Virus record (IMG/VR): IMGVR_UViG_3300037091_000310
Span: 1-64,000 of that record
DNA: 64,000 bases
Reading direction: 5' to 3' (one strand)
From: a virus
Positions 22,694 to 32,115 of this stretch are shown one piece after another (within the stretch, counting starts at the first letter, position 1; each line of letters begins with the position of its first letter). The position numbers and the translations under genes are program-made. The notes beneath the pieces are model-generated. The model had not been told where the DNA came from, ran no database searches, and was given only the letters and a program-made list of their open reading frames with translations.

Positions 22694-23163
22694 TGGAATA
22701 CGAAATTAAAGTAAGACTCACTGGCAAAGCGGATGATTACACAAAACTCAAGCGTAATTTGGGTGAAGCAGTAAATAAGAAAATCTTGCCAGACGTACAA
22801 GAATTCTTAACTGGGGCTCTACTTTATAGAAACATGAGAGGATTGGGGACTGGCTCAAAAACTAAACCGTTAGATGAATTCAGAGCACAACATGCAGGAC
22901 TAATTACCTTGGGGATTCTAGATCATGTGAATAAAAAATATATTGATTTTGGTGATACTCCAGGTGGACAGCCAAAATCTAGCGCAACAGTTACTAAAGG
23001 TGGAAGCTCTCTAATAGTAGATTTCAAATTCACATTAAAAGATTTATCGCCTGACAAAATTGGCATTTCCATTACTCCCCAAAGCATAGTGGCTAAAACA
23101 TTCAATCCAACGTTTATCAACGATATATTTAAGAAAGCCGCCGCAGGCTTGAAAGATAAATAA
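22693..23163 (+). CDS. hypothetical neck/tail-connector-region protein
   Basis: A 156-residue basic protein. The start at 22693 overlaps the previous TAA (TAATG). It has two short helices followed by beta-strand segments. Its position between gp14- and gp15-like genes suggests a virion connector component, possibly like the HK97 gp10 class; the similarity is too weak to claim. Confidence 0.5.
   Translation: MEYEIKVRLTGKADDYTKLKRNLGEAVNKKILPDVQEFLTGALLYRNMRGLGTGSKTKPLDEFRAQHAGLITLGILDHVNKKYIDFGDTPGGQPKSSATVTKGGSSLIVDFKFTLKDLSPDKIGISITPQSIVAKTFNPTFINDIFKKAAAGLKDK
23153..23160 (+). promoter_or_regulatory. AAGATAAA start-proximal box
   Basis: AAGATAAA lies 4 nt before the ATG at 23165. It fits the class 2 motif and overlaps the final codons of the previous gene. 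Confidence 0.35.
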
Positions 23164-23164
23164 T

Positions 23165-23923
23165 ATGCAACTTGATTACCCTATTTTTGCTGAATATCAC
23201 TACTGGCTAAAGAAGTGGTTTCAATGTTTATTGACATTGCCAAGATTAGATACGCTAAGTATAAAAATTCCCGTAGTATATGCAACTTCGCGGCGCGCAT
23301 TTGCTTTAGGCGGATCTGAGCTAGAAGTTGGCAACGAAGGTAAACCGCCTTTGTACGCGCCACCAAATCAGGGCAATAACTGGCTTCCTATTTTAGCTTT
23401 TCACATGACTGGTATGACTCCCGTATTAGGAAAATTTATACCATATGAGCACATTTTATATAGAGCTACTACAAACCCCCCATATTCTTCTAACGGTCAA
23501 GTAACTGGTTACACAAAACGAAAACCATATCTAACTTTTGAAACTACTTATATAGCTTCTTTATATTGTGCTCTAGTTCAAGATATGGATATTCTAACAT
23601 GGAAAATAGTCACAGAATTTAAACCACAAGCTAACTTATGGATTGGTCCACCAGAAACAGTTGGGAATAGAAACGAAGGTGTCTATGCCCAGATGTTACT
23701 GGACTCTGTTACTGACGCCACTGAATATGAACCGGGTGACATAGGAGAAAGAGTAGTTAGAAAAGATTTTGCTTGGAAGATTACAGAAGCTTATGTTCCT
23801 ACTTCTATAACTGTACTAGACGAGAATATAATAAAAGACGTTTTTATAGACACCTATTATACCGTTCCACCTACTGCTACACAAAGCGGCATTGAGATCG
23901 ATGTTAACGTCCCAAAGGGCTGA
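23165..23923 (+). CDS. gp15-like tail terminator / sheath stabiliser
   Basis: A 252-residue protein. An early helix (FQCLLTLPRLDTLSIKIPVVYATSRRAF) matches the opening of T4 gp15-type proteins, in which a helix is followed by an I-V-P-I-x-Y-A strand and a basic turn. The protein caps the tail tube and sheath and docks to the neck. It sits directly upstream of the sheath gene. The length is close to T4 gp15 (272). Confidence 0.65.
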   Translation: MQLDYPIFAEYHYWLKKWFQCLLTLPRLDTLSIKIPVVYATSRRAFALGGSELEVGNEGKPPLYAPPNQGNNWLPILAFHMTGMTPVLGKFIPYEHILYRATTNPPYSSNGQVTGYTKRKPYLTFETTYIASLYCALVQDMDILTWKIVTEFKPQANLWIGPPETVGNRNEGVYAQMLLDSVTDATEYEPGDIGERVVRKDFAWKITEAYVPTSITVLDENIIKDVFIDTYYTVPPTATQSGIEIDVNVPKG

Positions 23924-23964
23924 GAAGAATTTGAATAGGGTTTATTTTTTGCTGTCATACTCAC

Positions 23965-23972
23965 AAGATAAT
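23965..23972 (+). promoter_or_regulatory. AAGATAAT box upstream of the tail sheath region
   Basis: CACAAGATAATTTC lies in the 80-nt gap after the gp15-like gene and 32 nt before the ATG at 24005, which has a GAGGG site. CACAAGATAA is identical to the minus-strand box at 10225. Confidence 0.5.
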
Positions 23973-24004
23973 TTCAACAGAAAATTTTGTGAGGGTGTAT
24001 TGTA

Positions 24005-24187
24005 ATGAAATATATAATTAAGAACAAAACTACTACAACTCATGTATTGCTCCTTAATAATTCTACGTATTATTTGCTTGCTAAAGGCAATAAGGACAAA
24101 AGAGATATTGTAGAAGTTGACTCTTTGACGCCCCAACTGAAGAACATGAAAAACATGAAATTTATACAGATAAACAAAGTTGACTAG
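24005..24187 (+). CDS. small basic hypothetical protein
   Basis: A 60-residue Lys/Asn/Thr-rich protein between the gp15-like and sheath genes, with a GAGGG site and a class 2 box upstream. The sheath start follows after 14 nt. The content suggests a small beta-rich domain (VLLLNNSTYYLLAKG). The function is unknown. Confidence 0.5.
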   Translation: MKYIIKNKTTTTHVLLLNNSTYYLLAKGNKDKRDIVEVDSLTPQLKNMKNMKFIQINKVD

Positions 24188-24201
24188 CGGAGGATTTTTA
24201 A

Positions 24202-27075
24202 ATGGCAAATAATTTGCTTTCACCTGGCGTTGCGGTACAAATAATAGATCAAACGACTACAACAGCTCCTATACAAGGTACAGTCGCAGCTGTAGTTGGT
24301 TTCGCTGATAAAGGGCCAGTCAATGTGCCGACATTTGTGCCAGACTTAAATACGTTCACAACTACTTTTGGTAACTCTATACCAGCTTATCCTTATATGG
24401 CTATGTTCGCCTCAAAATTCTTGACGGTGTCTACGGCCTACTTCACAAGAATTGCTCATGAAGTTGAATTCAATTCAATTCAAGGCACTGCAGCACCATC
24501 ACTGAATTTTGTAACTGTAAGCCCTGCGGCATTTTGGGTAGACATATCGGGATTACCTATACTTGCCAACAATGGTATATATAGAGTTTTTTGGACAGCT
24601 AACGTTGTATACTCTACTATTACAGCTTTAGTAGCAGCTATAAATACAGCCTTCGCAGCAACAAAATTAGCAGACAATGTAACATTTTTGAGTAGCTATT
24701 TAACAGCGACGACAGATATTACTAATACATTTATTGTTATTGAGTCAACAGCGCTAAATATCAATTTTACTCTTAGACAAGATGGATGGCCCATTGCTTC
24801 TATAACTAACGTTCTTAAAACTACACCTCCAGGAAGTCTTGGATTTGCGGACGGAGCTAGTACAACTACCAATAGCGATATCTTGGCCTATGCATTAGTA
24901 AGAGTACCAGTAAGTGATGTAGCAGCTACGAACGCTAGCATAACTAGTCCTACGGCGATTTCAGCTCAGAATCTTAATAAGATCAATGCTTTCCCCTACA
25001 TCGATATTGCATATGATGGTGATTCAACTCCTATAACGTTGCCACCTTCAGCGGCCCCAAATCCACCATTCTCAAACACTGTAGTAAGTTTAAGCACCAG
25101 CTTAAACATAGTACCTACAAACGGACAACAAGGAGCCTTCGCTATATTGGGAGCGCTTGCTGCACCAGCAACTTTCAACTGGACGGGCGTACCTGTTACT
25201 GGCCCAAATATTGCTATTACGCTACAAGGATTCTATAACTTTAACTCGACCGATACAACAACTGAAGTTAATGCGACTTTCACGATTTTCCCTAGTATAA
25301 GTTTTATTGCTGGCACAACGCCTATCTCACAATTAATCATTGCTTTAAACGCAGCTTTACTAGCAACGACTTCAGGTACTGGTGGAGCTTTTACTGGTGG
25401 ATCTAGCTTACAAACATATATTCAATTTTCTACAGTTAACGGCTTCCTATCAATAGGAGCTGGTACAGGGCCCTTATTCAACTTGGGTTCACAATGCTCT
25501 GTAGCTATAGCTGATGGTACAGGCGGAGGATTAATATCAAATCTAGGTTATAACGCTGTTAGCGTACCGCCAAATAATATAGCATTTGGAGTAGATGCTA
25601 CTTGGACACTAAGTGATGTGGCTAACAAAATAAACTCTGTTGCAGCTTCTAATAGATTAACTATATTTGCTTCAGCTTCTAACGGATTCCTAAGTATAAG
25701 TAGCGACAGACTTGGATATACTAGCTTCATACAAATACTAAATCCATCAAACGTAGTTTTATTTCCAAGTGCCGTACAAACGGTATTGAATTTCGTCCCT
25801 ACTACAAAAGCTTTTGGAGTTACAGAAAGCGATTCTGGAGTCTTTAACTTCGTCGCTTTAACGCCTGGAACTGACGGCAACAAAATATCAGTACTGACAT
25901 ACACTAATGTCAACCCAGTTACTCTAGTCACACAATACTATTTACAGGTATTTTACAATGGCGTCAGCAGAGAAGTTTGGGGTCCAATAAACTGGACTAC
26001 TTCAACTGATCCACAGTTCATTAATACTGTGATCAAGAACTCAGCTTATATAACTGTAGACTTTGGTGAAATAAGTCAGTTTCCAAATCCTATAACTAAT
26101 CCAGTTCCTACACAAGCACCACCCAATGGAACATATAGACTAACTGGTGGTAATAACGGCATACCAGCTGGTGGCGTAATATCTGAATCAGATACTAGTA
26201 TAGCTGACTCATTGGCTATAGTAGCCATAGACGCTTATAACAATCCAGAGGTATACGTAATAGATTTGGCTTTAGCTCCTGGATTTGTAAGTCCTCCAGT
26301 CACTTCGGCTTTACAAGCTTTGGGTGAGGCTAGACAAGATATTCTATGCTTAGTAGATCCACCTGCTTTCTTGAGCTATACTGATATAGTCAACTGGCAC
26401 AACGGTCTATTGAATGGGTCAGTAGATCTAACTTCGAAGTATACGGTAGTAGTTTGGGATTGGCAGAAGGACTTTGACACATTTAATTCTGAATATGTCA
26501 ACTTACCGCCTTCAATTTATGAAGCTACAATTATTGCTTCTACCCAAAAGGGCTTTAATCTATGGGAAGCTCCAGCAGGTCCAGTAAGAGGAGTAATCAA
26601 TTCTATCTCTTCATATTCTCAACCAACACAGGCTCAAAGAGATGTATTATACAACGACACAGTGCCATCTTGTGTTAACCCAATAGTTCAGTTTCCGTCA
26701 CAGGGTATAATGGTTTATGGTCAAAAGACTACCTATAGAGTGAGCTCAGAACTTACAAGAATTAACGTAGTAAGAACTGTAAACTATGTAAGAAGAAACG
26801 TCTCGGCTATCGCTAGCAATTATCTATTTGCCCTAGACCAAGCTTCTACATGGGCGGCAATTACACGAGACTTAAATGCGTTTTTAGCTAACGTACAACA
26901 GAGAGGTGGTATTCAAGCATTCAACGTAATATTTGACAATACTACTAACACACCAAATTTGATATCTCAGAACATAATGTATGGAAAGATCTTTATACAG
27001 CCTACTACAGTAGCTGAACGAATTTATATTGATTTGACTATCCAAAACGCTGGGGCAACAGTAACAGTAGGTTAA
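24202..27075 (+). CDS. tail sheath protein (gp18-like)
   Basis: A 957-residue protein, far longer than T4 gp18 (659). The N-terminus SPGVAVQIIDQTT...GTVAAVVGFADKGPV is the family hallmark, as is the C-terminal core from about residue 790 (SQPTQAQRDVLY, then VNPIVQFPSQGIMVYGQKT, TWAAITRDLNAFLANVQQRG and a terminal strand for handshake contacts). Residues about 100-560 are Ser/Thr/Ala/Asn-rich beta domains with related units (see findings), presumably exposed decorations of the contractile sheath. It starts after a CGGAGG site. Confidence 0.93.
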   Translation: MANNLLSPGVAVQIIDQTTTTAPIQGTVAAVVGFADKGPVNVPTFVPDLNTFTTTFGNSIPAYPYMAMFASKFLTVSTAYFTRIAHEVEFNSIQGTAAPSLNFVTVSPAAFWVDISGLPILANNGIYRVFWTANVVYSTITALVAAINTAFAATKLADNVTFLSSYLTATTDITNTFIVIESTALNINFTLRQDGWPIASITNVLKTTPPGSLGFADGASTTTNSDILAYALVRVPVSDVAATNASITSPTAISAQNLNKINAFPYIDIAYDGDSTPITLPPSAAPNPPFSNTVVSLSTSLNIVPTNGQQGAFAILGALAAPATFNWTGVPVTGPNIAITLQGFYNFNSTDTTTEVNATFTIFPSISFIAGTTPISQLIIALNAALLATTSGTGGAFTGGSSLQTYIQFSTVNGFLSIGAGTGPLFNLGSQCSVAIADGTGGGLISNLGYNAVSVPPNNIAFGVDATWTLSDVANKINSVAASNRLTIFASASNGFLSISSDRLGYTSFIQILNPSNVVLFPSAVQTVLNFVPTTKAFGVTESDSGVFNFVALTPGTDGNKISVLTYTNVNPVTLVTQYYLQVFYNGVSREVWGPINWTTSTDPQFINTVIKNSAYITVDFGEISQFPNPITNPVPTQAPPNGTYRLTGGNNGIPAGGVISESDTSIADSLAIVAIDAYNNPEVYVIDLALAPGFVSPPVTSALQALGEARQDILCLVDPPAFLSYTDIVNWHNGLLNGSVDLTSKYTVVVWDWQKDFDTFNSEYVNLPPSIYEATIIASTQKGFNLWEAPAGPVRGVINSISSYSQPTQAQRDVLYNDTVPSCVNPIVQFPSQGIMVYGQKTTYRVSSELTRINVVRTVNYVRRNVSAIASNYLFALDQASTWAAITRDLNAFLANVQQRGGIQAFNVIFDNTTNTPNLISQNIMYGKIFIQPTTVAERIYIDLTIQNAGATVTVG

Positions 27076-27091
27076 AAACTGGAAATTATTA

Positions 27092-27120
27092 TGACGTTTG
27101 CTAAGATATTTACAACGTCA
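27092..27120 (+). promoter_or_regulatory. AAGATATT box inside an inverted repeat, upstream of the tail tube gene
   Basis: TGACGT and ACGTCA (6-bp arms) bracket GCTAAGATATTTAC in the 68-nt gap between the sheath and tube genes. It carries a class 2-like box and could also form a small hairpin followed by CGTTTTT. Either a promoter under operator control or a partial terminator is possible. Confidence 0.4.
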
Positions 27121-27143
27121 CGTTTTTACGGAGGAACAAACTA

Positions 27144-27779
27144 ATGCCTATTAGTATAAGTAGTGCAATATCGGGAAGAAGAGAACCAAAGAGAGCCAAT
27201 AGGTGGGTACTAAAGTTTGAGACTGTACCTTATCCAGCGGGTTTATTCATAGGAAATCAGAACTTCTCTAACGGTGCTTCGGATATGTCTGAATCACTTG
27301 CTATTGACCTGTTGTCCGCATCACGACCAAATGTTAGCCACAACATGGGAGAAATCGCAAGGTTAAATGAAAAATGGAAATTTGCTGTTAACCCAACTTG
27401 GGATCCAATATCAGTTGTATTTTATGACTTTGATTCAGGTTTGGGTTCTACTGCTCAGATCATGTGGAGATGGGCACAGACTGTATATGATGTTCTAAAT
27501 GGCACGATGGGTTATGCTGCCACCTACAAAGTAGATGCTAGCTTAATATTACTTGGACCCGGTCAAACAAGTACATCTCGGGCAGCAACAACTGACATTG
27601 AAATTATAGAGGCTTGGGATATATTTGGCATGTGGCCAAACACTGTAAACGGCGGTGAACTAACTTATGAAGGTACTGATGCGCTAAGGATCACGGCAGA
27701 ATTCCAATATGACTATGCTAACCTTCATACTACAACTGACTTTGGTTCGCCCGGTGGTACTTGGAGTACTATTCACTAA
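27144..27779 (+). CDS. tail tube protein (gp19-like)
   Basis: A 211-residue protein of the T4 gp19 family size class (163 in T4, larger in many jumbo phages). It carries RANRWVLKFETVPYPAG, ARLNEKWKFAVNPTWDPISVVFYDF and a final EFQYDYANLHT strand. It polymerises into the inner tube along which DNA passes. A CGGAGG site precedes the start. It directly follows the sheath gene, the canonical order. Confidence 0.88.
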   Translation: MPISISSAISGRREPKRANRWVLKFETVPYPAGLFIGNQNFSNGASDMSESLAIDLLSASRPNVSHNMGEIARLNEKWKFAVNPTWDPISVVFYDFDSGLGSTAQIMWRWAQTVYDVLNGTMGYAATYKVDASLILLGPGQTSTSRAATTDIEIIEAWDIFGMWPNTVNGGELTYEGTDALRITAEFQYDYANLHTTTDFGSPGGTWSTIH

Positions 27780-27785
27780 ATCTAA

Positions 27786-27962
27786 ATGAAATTAAAAGAT
27801 CTATTTGAACAAGGTAATCCGCATTACGGCGAGCTTCCCAGGAGCCCAAAAAATCCTGTTAGAAATATGATAGTCGCAATGCTTAATAAGCTGAAAAAGC
27901 AAAAGCCGCTACCAGTAGATGACATTGCAAAACTAGAAAAGAGGCTTAAAGACCTAAAATAA
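27786..27962 (+). CDS. small protein with MKLKDLFEQ N-terminus
   Basis: A 58-residue very basic helical protein starting 6 nt after the tube gene stop. It begins MKLKDLFEQGNPHYGELP, the recurrent N-terminal motif, followed by two Lys-rich helices. It may be an internal or core-type peptide. Confidence 0.55.
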   Translation: MKLKDLFEQGNPHYGELPRSPKNPVRNMIVAMLNKLKKQKPLPVDDIAKLEKRLKDLK

Positions 27963-28024
27963 AAACCGCACTTTTCTGGCAGTAGTCTTAAATTAATATA
28001 GAGACTATTTTGAAGGAGTTCAAT

Positions 28025-28930
28025 ATGGCTGACGATAAAGATAAAATAACTGAAATTCCTATTCCCTTGAATAGACAAAAAGAGAGAGTTCGGGCTTCTC
28101 ATCCCGAGAAGCCTGAAATTTCATCTTCTACAAGACCCATCCCAATTAATGCTCCATCTCGTTTTGAACCTCCAGCTATACAAGTAGAGATACCTTCGCA
28201 TGGATTTCTATACGTTGGTAAAGTAAACGATCCTGATTTAGCTAGCGGTACAATCAAAATTAGACAAATGACCTTAAGAGAAGAAAAGATACTAACTACA
28301 GATAGGTTTGTACAAGATGGACGGGCTCTAGATATGATCCTAGAAAATTGTATTAAATCACCTATAAATCCTTATGACCTATTATCCTCTGATAGAGTTT
28401 ATTTACTATTTTATTTACGTGGTATGTCTTATGGCTTAGACTATGATTTTGCCGTTAAATGCTATCATTGTGGTTTTAATTTCGAACAGACTGTAAGCAT
28501 AAACAAATTAGAGATAGCTGAATGGGAAGTTGCTCCTGAAGAACCAATAGTTATAACTTTGCCAATGTCTAAATTTGTAGTGAAAGCTCATTACATGAGA
28601 GGACGTGACGAACAAAGATTAACAGAAAAAGCTAGAGAGCTTAAAAATATTAATCAATCAGACTCAGCAGCAGGCGACTCTATATCGTTATTGATTGATG
28701 AAATTGCTACGGATGAAGGGGAAATATTAGGACCTAGAGATAAAGAAGACTTTATCAACAATATGGTCGGCGGTGATGCTGATTATTTTCGAGAAACTAT
28801 GAACGATAGAGATTGCGGATTAAAACCACTCAAACACATTTATTGCCCCAAATGCGATGGCGAATTGGAGTTTAGCGTCCCACTCGGACGCAACTTTTTT
28901 CGTCGATCTAGACAGCGAACGCAATCATAA
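28025..28930 (+). CDS. gp26-like baseplate hub protein
   Basis: A 301-residue protein. The start at 28025 follows GAAGGAG. It shows the T4 baseplate (gp26/gp51-type) layout: IQVEIPSHGFLYVG, then IKIRQMTLREEKILT, a helical middle (LILENCIKSP..YDLLSSDRVYLLFYLRGMSYG in shorter pieces), CYHCGFNFEQTV, and a C-terminal CPKCDGELEFSVPLG, so a zinc site is formed by two CxxC. These proteins shape the central hub. The frame ends 10 residues after the NFF motif, and a +1 frameshift there would add the downstream ORF. Confidence 0.75.
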   Translation: MADDKDKITEIPIPLNRQKERVRASHPEKPEISSSTRPIPINAPSRFEPPAIQVEIPSHGFLYVGKVNDPDLASGTIKIRQMTLREEKILTTDRFVQDGRALDMILENCIKSPINPYDLLSSDRVYLLFYLRGMSYGLDYDFAVKCYHCGFNFEQTVSINKLEIAEWEVAPEEPIVITLPMSKFVVKAHYMRGRDEQRLTEKARELKNINQSDSAAGDSISLLIDEIATDEGEILGPRDKEDFINNMVGGDADYFRETMNDRDCGLKPLKHIYCPKCDGELEFSVPLGRNFFRRSRQRTQS

Positions 28931-28988
28931 ACGCTATAGAGCTTTAATAGACGAACAATTTCGTATAGCTTATCACTCGGAAGGCGCA

Positions 28989-29225
28989 ATGGATTTTCAT
29001 GCGTTAGAGTGTTTGACACATGATGACAGATCTCTTATTGGTGAAATTCTGTCTGAAATAAAACGTGATGAAAAAGAGCAAATAGAAAGATCGTCTGGGC
29101 GTCAAAGTGGACCTGGCCCTTTACCTAGTTTGAACAACGCGCCCAAAACCCCAACGCAACAAAATTTTAGTAGCCGATCTAGAAATAGTTCAGTTAACAT
29201 ACCCAAGTTCCCCACAAGAAGATAA
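28989..29225 (+). CDS. C-terminal extension ORF of the baseplate hub protein
   Basis: The ATG at 28989 with upstream GGAAGG gives 78 residues. The same frame is open back to 28857 and codes sensibly from about 28900 (VDLDSERNHKRYRALIDEQFRI). The sequence RALIDEQFRIAYHSEGAMDFHALECL resembles the C-terminal domain that follows the NFF motif in single-ORF hub proteins of other phages. A +1 shift at TTT-TTT-C (28895-28901) would fuse the two. Either separate translation or recoding is possible. Confidence 0.55.
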   Translation: MDFHALECLTHDDRSLIGEILSEIKRDEKEQIERSSGRQSGPGPLPSLNNAPKTPTQQNFSSRSRNSSVNIPKFPTRR

Positions 29226-29231
29226 GAGCAA

Positions 29232-29246
29232 GCATATTTCATAATA
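29232..29246 (+). promoter_or_regulatory. GCATATTT start-proximal element
   Basis: GCATATTTCATAATA runs directly up to the ATG of the SbcD-like gene and matches the elements before 12668 and 13135. There is no ribosome binding site. Confidence 0.4.
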
Positions 29247-30278
29247 ATGAAAATTGTTATTTATAGCGATCTGCATTTGTACAATCATCATAGGCTTTTA
29301 GTGAATTCTGAAACGGCTTTAAACTTTTTGTCCTATATAAAGAAGTACGCTTTGGATAATTCAATAAACACAATTATAAGCGCTGGTGATTTTTTTCACA
29401 CTAAAGCAAAGGCTTACGCTCCGCATGTCGTGCAAGGCTGGCTGCGTGTGAAAGATATGTACAAATCTAAACTCAAACATTACATGATAGTCGGCAATCA
29501 CGACATGGCTAATCCAGAAAATACAATGAACTCTATTTTGTTCTTGTATAGTGATTACGCTAAAATCATACCAGACTATTTTTGGTTGGATACTGAGAAG
29601 ACTCGTATTCATATGCTCAGTTATTCAATTAGCCAATTCGACTTTGAAAATTTTGTTTTAGCTGAAGATAAACATAATGTATTGGTGGCTCATTTAGATA
29701 TAGTTGGCTTTATGATGCCCAATGGCTTTAAGTCAAATACAGGTTATAAAGTTGAAGATTTCAAAATGTTTGATTTGGTCATATCTGGCCACTATCATAA
29801 ATTTCAAACAAGAGACAACGTCATATACGTTGGAAGTCCCTATCAAACGAGTTTTGCAGAAAGAGAACAACCGCATGGCTTTTTAATTCTTGATACGGAT
29901 ACTGTTCAATGGGAATTTATAGAAAACCTGAGTGCACCAAAATACAAAGTAATTGAAGTCAGAAAAATAGAAGATATACCTCCATCTGAAATTAACGGCA
30001 ATTTCGTAAAAGCTAAGATCCTTTCTAGAAACATAAGTAAAGATGAATTAAGAGATTACTTGTTTAAACTCGGAGCTATAAGCGCCGAAGTTATTCCTCC
30101 AGAAGATGTGAAGGAGATAGAAAAATATTATGATAAAGCTCTGGGCAACGATCCAATCGATGTAGCTTCAGCCTATCTGAAAAGTCTAACCGATTTACCT
30201 TTTGAAAATCAAGAGCTAATGAAAGCTTTTGCTAAAATAGCCGAAGTATCAAATAACATAACAGATTATGAAGTTTAA
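29247..30278 (+). CDS. recombination endonuclease subunit gp47-like (SbcD/Mre11)
   Basis: A 343-residue metallophosphoesterase nuclease. Metal-binding motifs appear in order: SDLHLYNHH (D8, H10), GDFFHTK, GNHDMANPE, VAHLD and SGHYHKFQ. It pairs with the gp46-like ATPase encoded next (11-nt overlap) to resect DNA ends for recombination-dependent replication. The length matches T4 gp47 (339). It is expressed from a possible leaderless start. Confidence 0.92.
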   Translation: MKIVIYSDLHLYNHHRLLVNSETALNFLSYIKKYALDNSINTIISAGDFFHTKAKAYAPHVVQGWLRVKDMYKSKLKHYMIVGNHDMANPENTMNSILFLYSDYAKIIPDYFWLDTEKTRIHMLSYSISQFDFENFVLAEDKHNVLVAHLDIVGFMMPNGFKSNTGYKVEDFKMFDLVISGHYHKFQTRDNVIYVGSPYQTSFAEREQPHGFLILDTDTVQWEFIENLSAPKYKVIEVRKIEDIPPSEINGNFVKAKILSRNISKDELRDYLFKLGAISAEVIPPEDVKEIEKYYDKALGNDPIDVASAYLKSLTDLPFENQELMKAFAKIAEVSNNITDYEV

Positions 30279-32085
30279 TTACGTCAAATTTAAAAACTTT
30301 CTAAGTTTTGGCGATTATCTTTGTGTGATTGATTTATCACAACCAGGTCTTACATTAATTACTGGCGACAATCAAAAAGATGGTGGTAGTAATGGAAGTG
30401 GTAAATCTACTGCAATCGTAGACTCTATCACTTACGCTTTATTTGGTAAGACTACTAAAAAGCTAAAAGCTGAAGCTGTCGTAAATAATAAAATCAAGAA
30501 AAATTGCTATGTGGAACTAGGCTTTGAAATAAATCAAAAATTCTATGTCATACGCCGATGGAGAGCCCACGAAGAATTTGGCAATAAACTTACATTAGAA
30601 GAAGATGAAGTAGATATTTCTAAAGACAAGATGCCAGATACTCAAGATCTAATTGAGTCAATTATACTAATCGACTTTAAGCCCTTCGTACAATCTATTG
30701 TTTTAAGCCAAGAAAATATAGAAAACTTTGCTAGCGCTGAGCCGCTTGAAAGAAAAAAGATTGTAGAAAATTTATTGATGTTTGGATTCATTACTCAATA
30801 TCACAAAGGCACGAAAGAAATATTACGCAAGATCAATCCACAACTTGAACTCTTACAAGGCTTTTATGTTGACAAGAAAGCAACTATCAAAACACTCACC
30901 GACAATCTACTCAAATATATAGAGAAGTGGGAAAATGAAATAAAGTCTAAGCGGTCTAGAATAGAATTGCTACAAGAACAAATAGATCAATGGAAACATA
31001 TTGATGTGGATAAAGAACTAAAAACTTTACAAGAGAGAACTCAGAAAATACGAATTAAAGATGAACTGGCAACAAAAAAAGAACACCTTGATGACAATAT
31101 TTTTAGGACCAAAGATTATAAGAAGCAACTTGATAAAAAACTAAAAGAGAAAGAGAAAGAAATAGCTGCGGCCAATAAAAACCCCGAAGCGTGTCCAGTT
31201 TGTGGCTCTGACATTAAAAAGAGTGTATTGAAAGAATACTTGGCTAAGAAACAAAAAGAATTAGATAATCTACGATCTGACTTAAAGTCCCAAGAGCATT
31301 ACTTACAAGAAAACATAGACGTGCTAGAAACTACTAAACAGGAACTAGAAATTAAGACGGCTGAAATAGATCAGCTAAATATTTTACTTACTACCCGCTT
31401 ATCAGAAGTTGAAGTAGCTAACATAAAACAAACTATAATTAAAGCTGAATCAGAAATTGGTATTTTAGGCGGCCAAATTGAAGGTGACATAGAACTTGAC
31501 GAATACATAAAAAATACTCAAGTGGCAATTGAGGGCATTAAGAAAGAAGCCAAAGATATCAGGCTCAAGATGAAGAGATTAGAACACGATGCGCATTTAT
31601 TTGAGTGGTGGAAAGAAGCTTTGAGTAATTCGCCGAGCTCTATGAAAACGTTCAGCGTCAATCAAATTTTGATATCTCTTAATAAATACATCAACTATTA
31701 TTTGAACTTTTTTGGTTTCAATATAACCTATTCTCTCAGTGCAGAATTGAATGATACAATTACTAAAGACGGCGAAGAAATACCCTTCGGAGCTTTAAGT
31801 GGAGGTGAAAAGAGATCGGTAGAAATTAGTTTAGTATTTGCCCTTTATGAAATCGTGCGGATAAGATTACCCGACAATATAAATATCATTGTTCTAGATG
31901 AACTATTGTCAAGGTATTTAGATGAAGTAAGAATCACTGATGCGCTGGGAATACTAAACGAATTAGAAGAAAGACAGTTAAGTATATTTGTGATTGATCA
32001 CAAAAATCTAATAAAGGAAAGTTTGAACTGTAAAACCATAAATATCACTAAGGGGAAAAATGGCTTTTCAACGCTCGAACAATAA
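30268..32085 (+). CDS. recombination endonuclease subunit gp46-like (SbcC/Rad50)
   Basis: A 605-residue SMC-like ATPase. Walker A GSNGSGKST lies at about residues 40-48. A long coiled coil is split by the zinc hook CPVC near residue 309. The ABC signature ALSGGEKRS lies at about 508-516 and Walker B INIIVLDEL at about 539-547. The size is close to T4 gp46 (560). With the gp47-like subunit it forms the Mre11-Rad50-type complex. Confidence 0.93.
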   Translation: MKFNYVKFKNFLSFGDYLCVIDLSQPGLTLITGDNQKDGGSNGSGKSTAIVDSITYALFGKTTKKLKAEAVVNNKIKKNCYVELGFEINQKFYVIRRWRAHEEFGNKLTLEEDEVDISKDKMPDTQDLIESIILIDFKPFVQSIVLSQENIENFASAEPLERKKIVENLLMFGFITQYHKGTKEILRKINPQLELLQGFYVDKKATIKTLTDNLLKYIEKWENEIKSKRSRIELLQEQIDQWKHIDVDKELKTLQERTQKIRIKDELATKKEHLDDNIFRTKDYKKQLDKKLKEKEKEIAAANKNPEACPVCGSDIKKSVLKEYLAKKQKELDNLRSDLKSQEHYLQENIDVLETTKQELEIKTAEIDQLNILLTTRLSEVEVANIKQTIIKAESEIGILGGQIEGDIELDEYIKNTQVAIEGIKKEAKDIRLKMKRLEHDAHLFEWWKEALSNSPSSMKTFSVNQILISLNKYINYYLNFFGFNITYSLSAELNDTITKDGEEIPFGALSGGEKRSVEISLVFALYEIVRIRLPDNINIIVLDELLSRYLDEVRITDALGILNELEERQLSIFVIDHKNLIKESLNCKTINITKGKNGFSTLEQ

Positions 32086-32104
32086 TATACTATGATCTGG
32101 AGTA

Positions 32105-32112
32105 AAGATAAC
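32105..32112 (+). promoter_or_regulatory. AAGATAAC start-proximal box
   Basis: AAGATAAC lies 3 nt before the ATG at 32116, and the spacing equals that of the boxes at 13113, 20575 and 43382. This supports 32116 rather than 32092 as the start of the next gene. Confidence 0.45.
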
Positions 32113-32115
32113 TAT

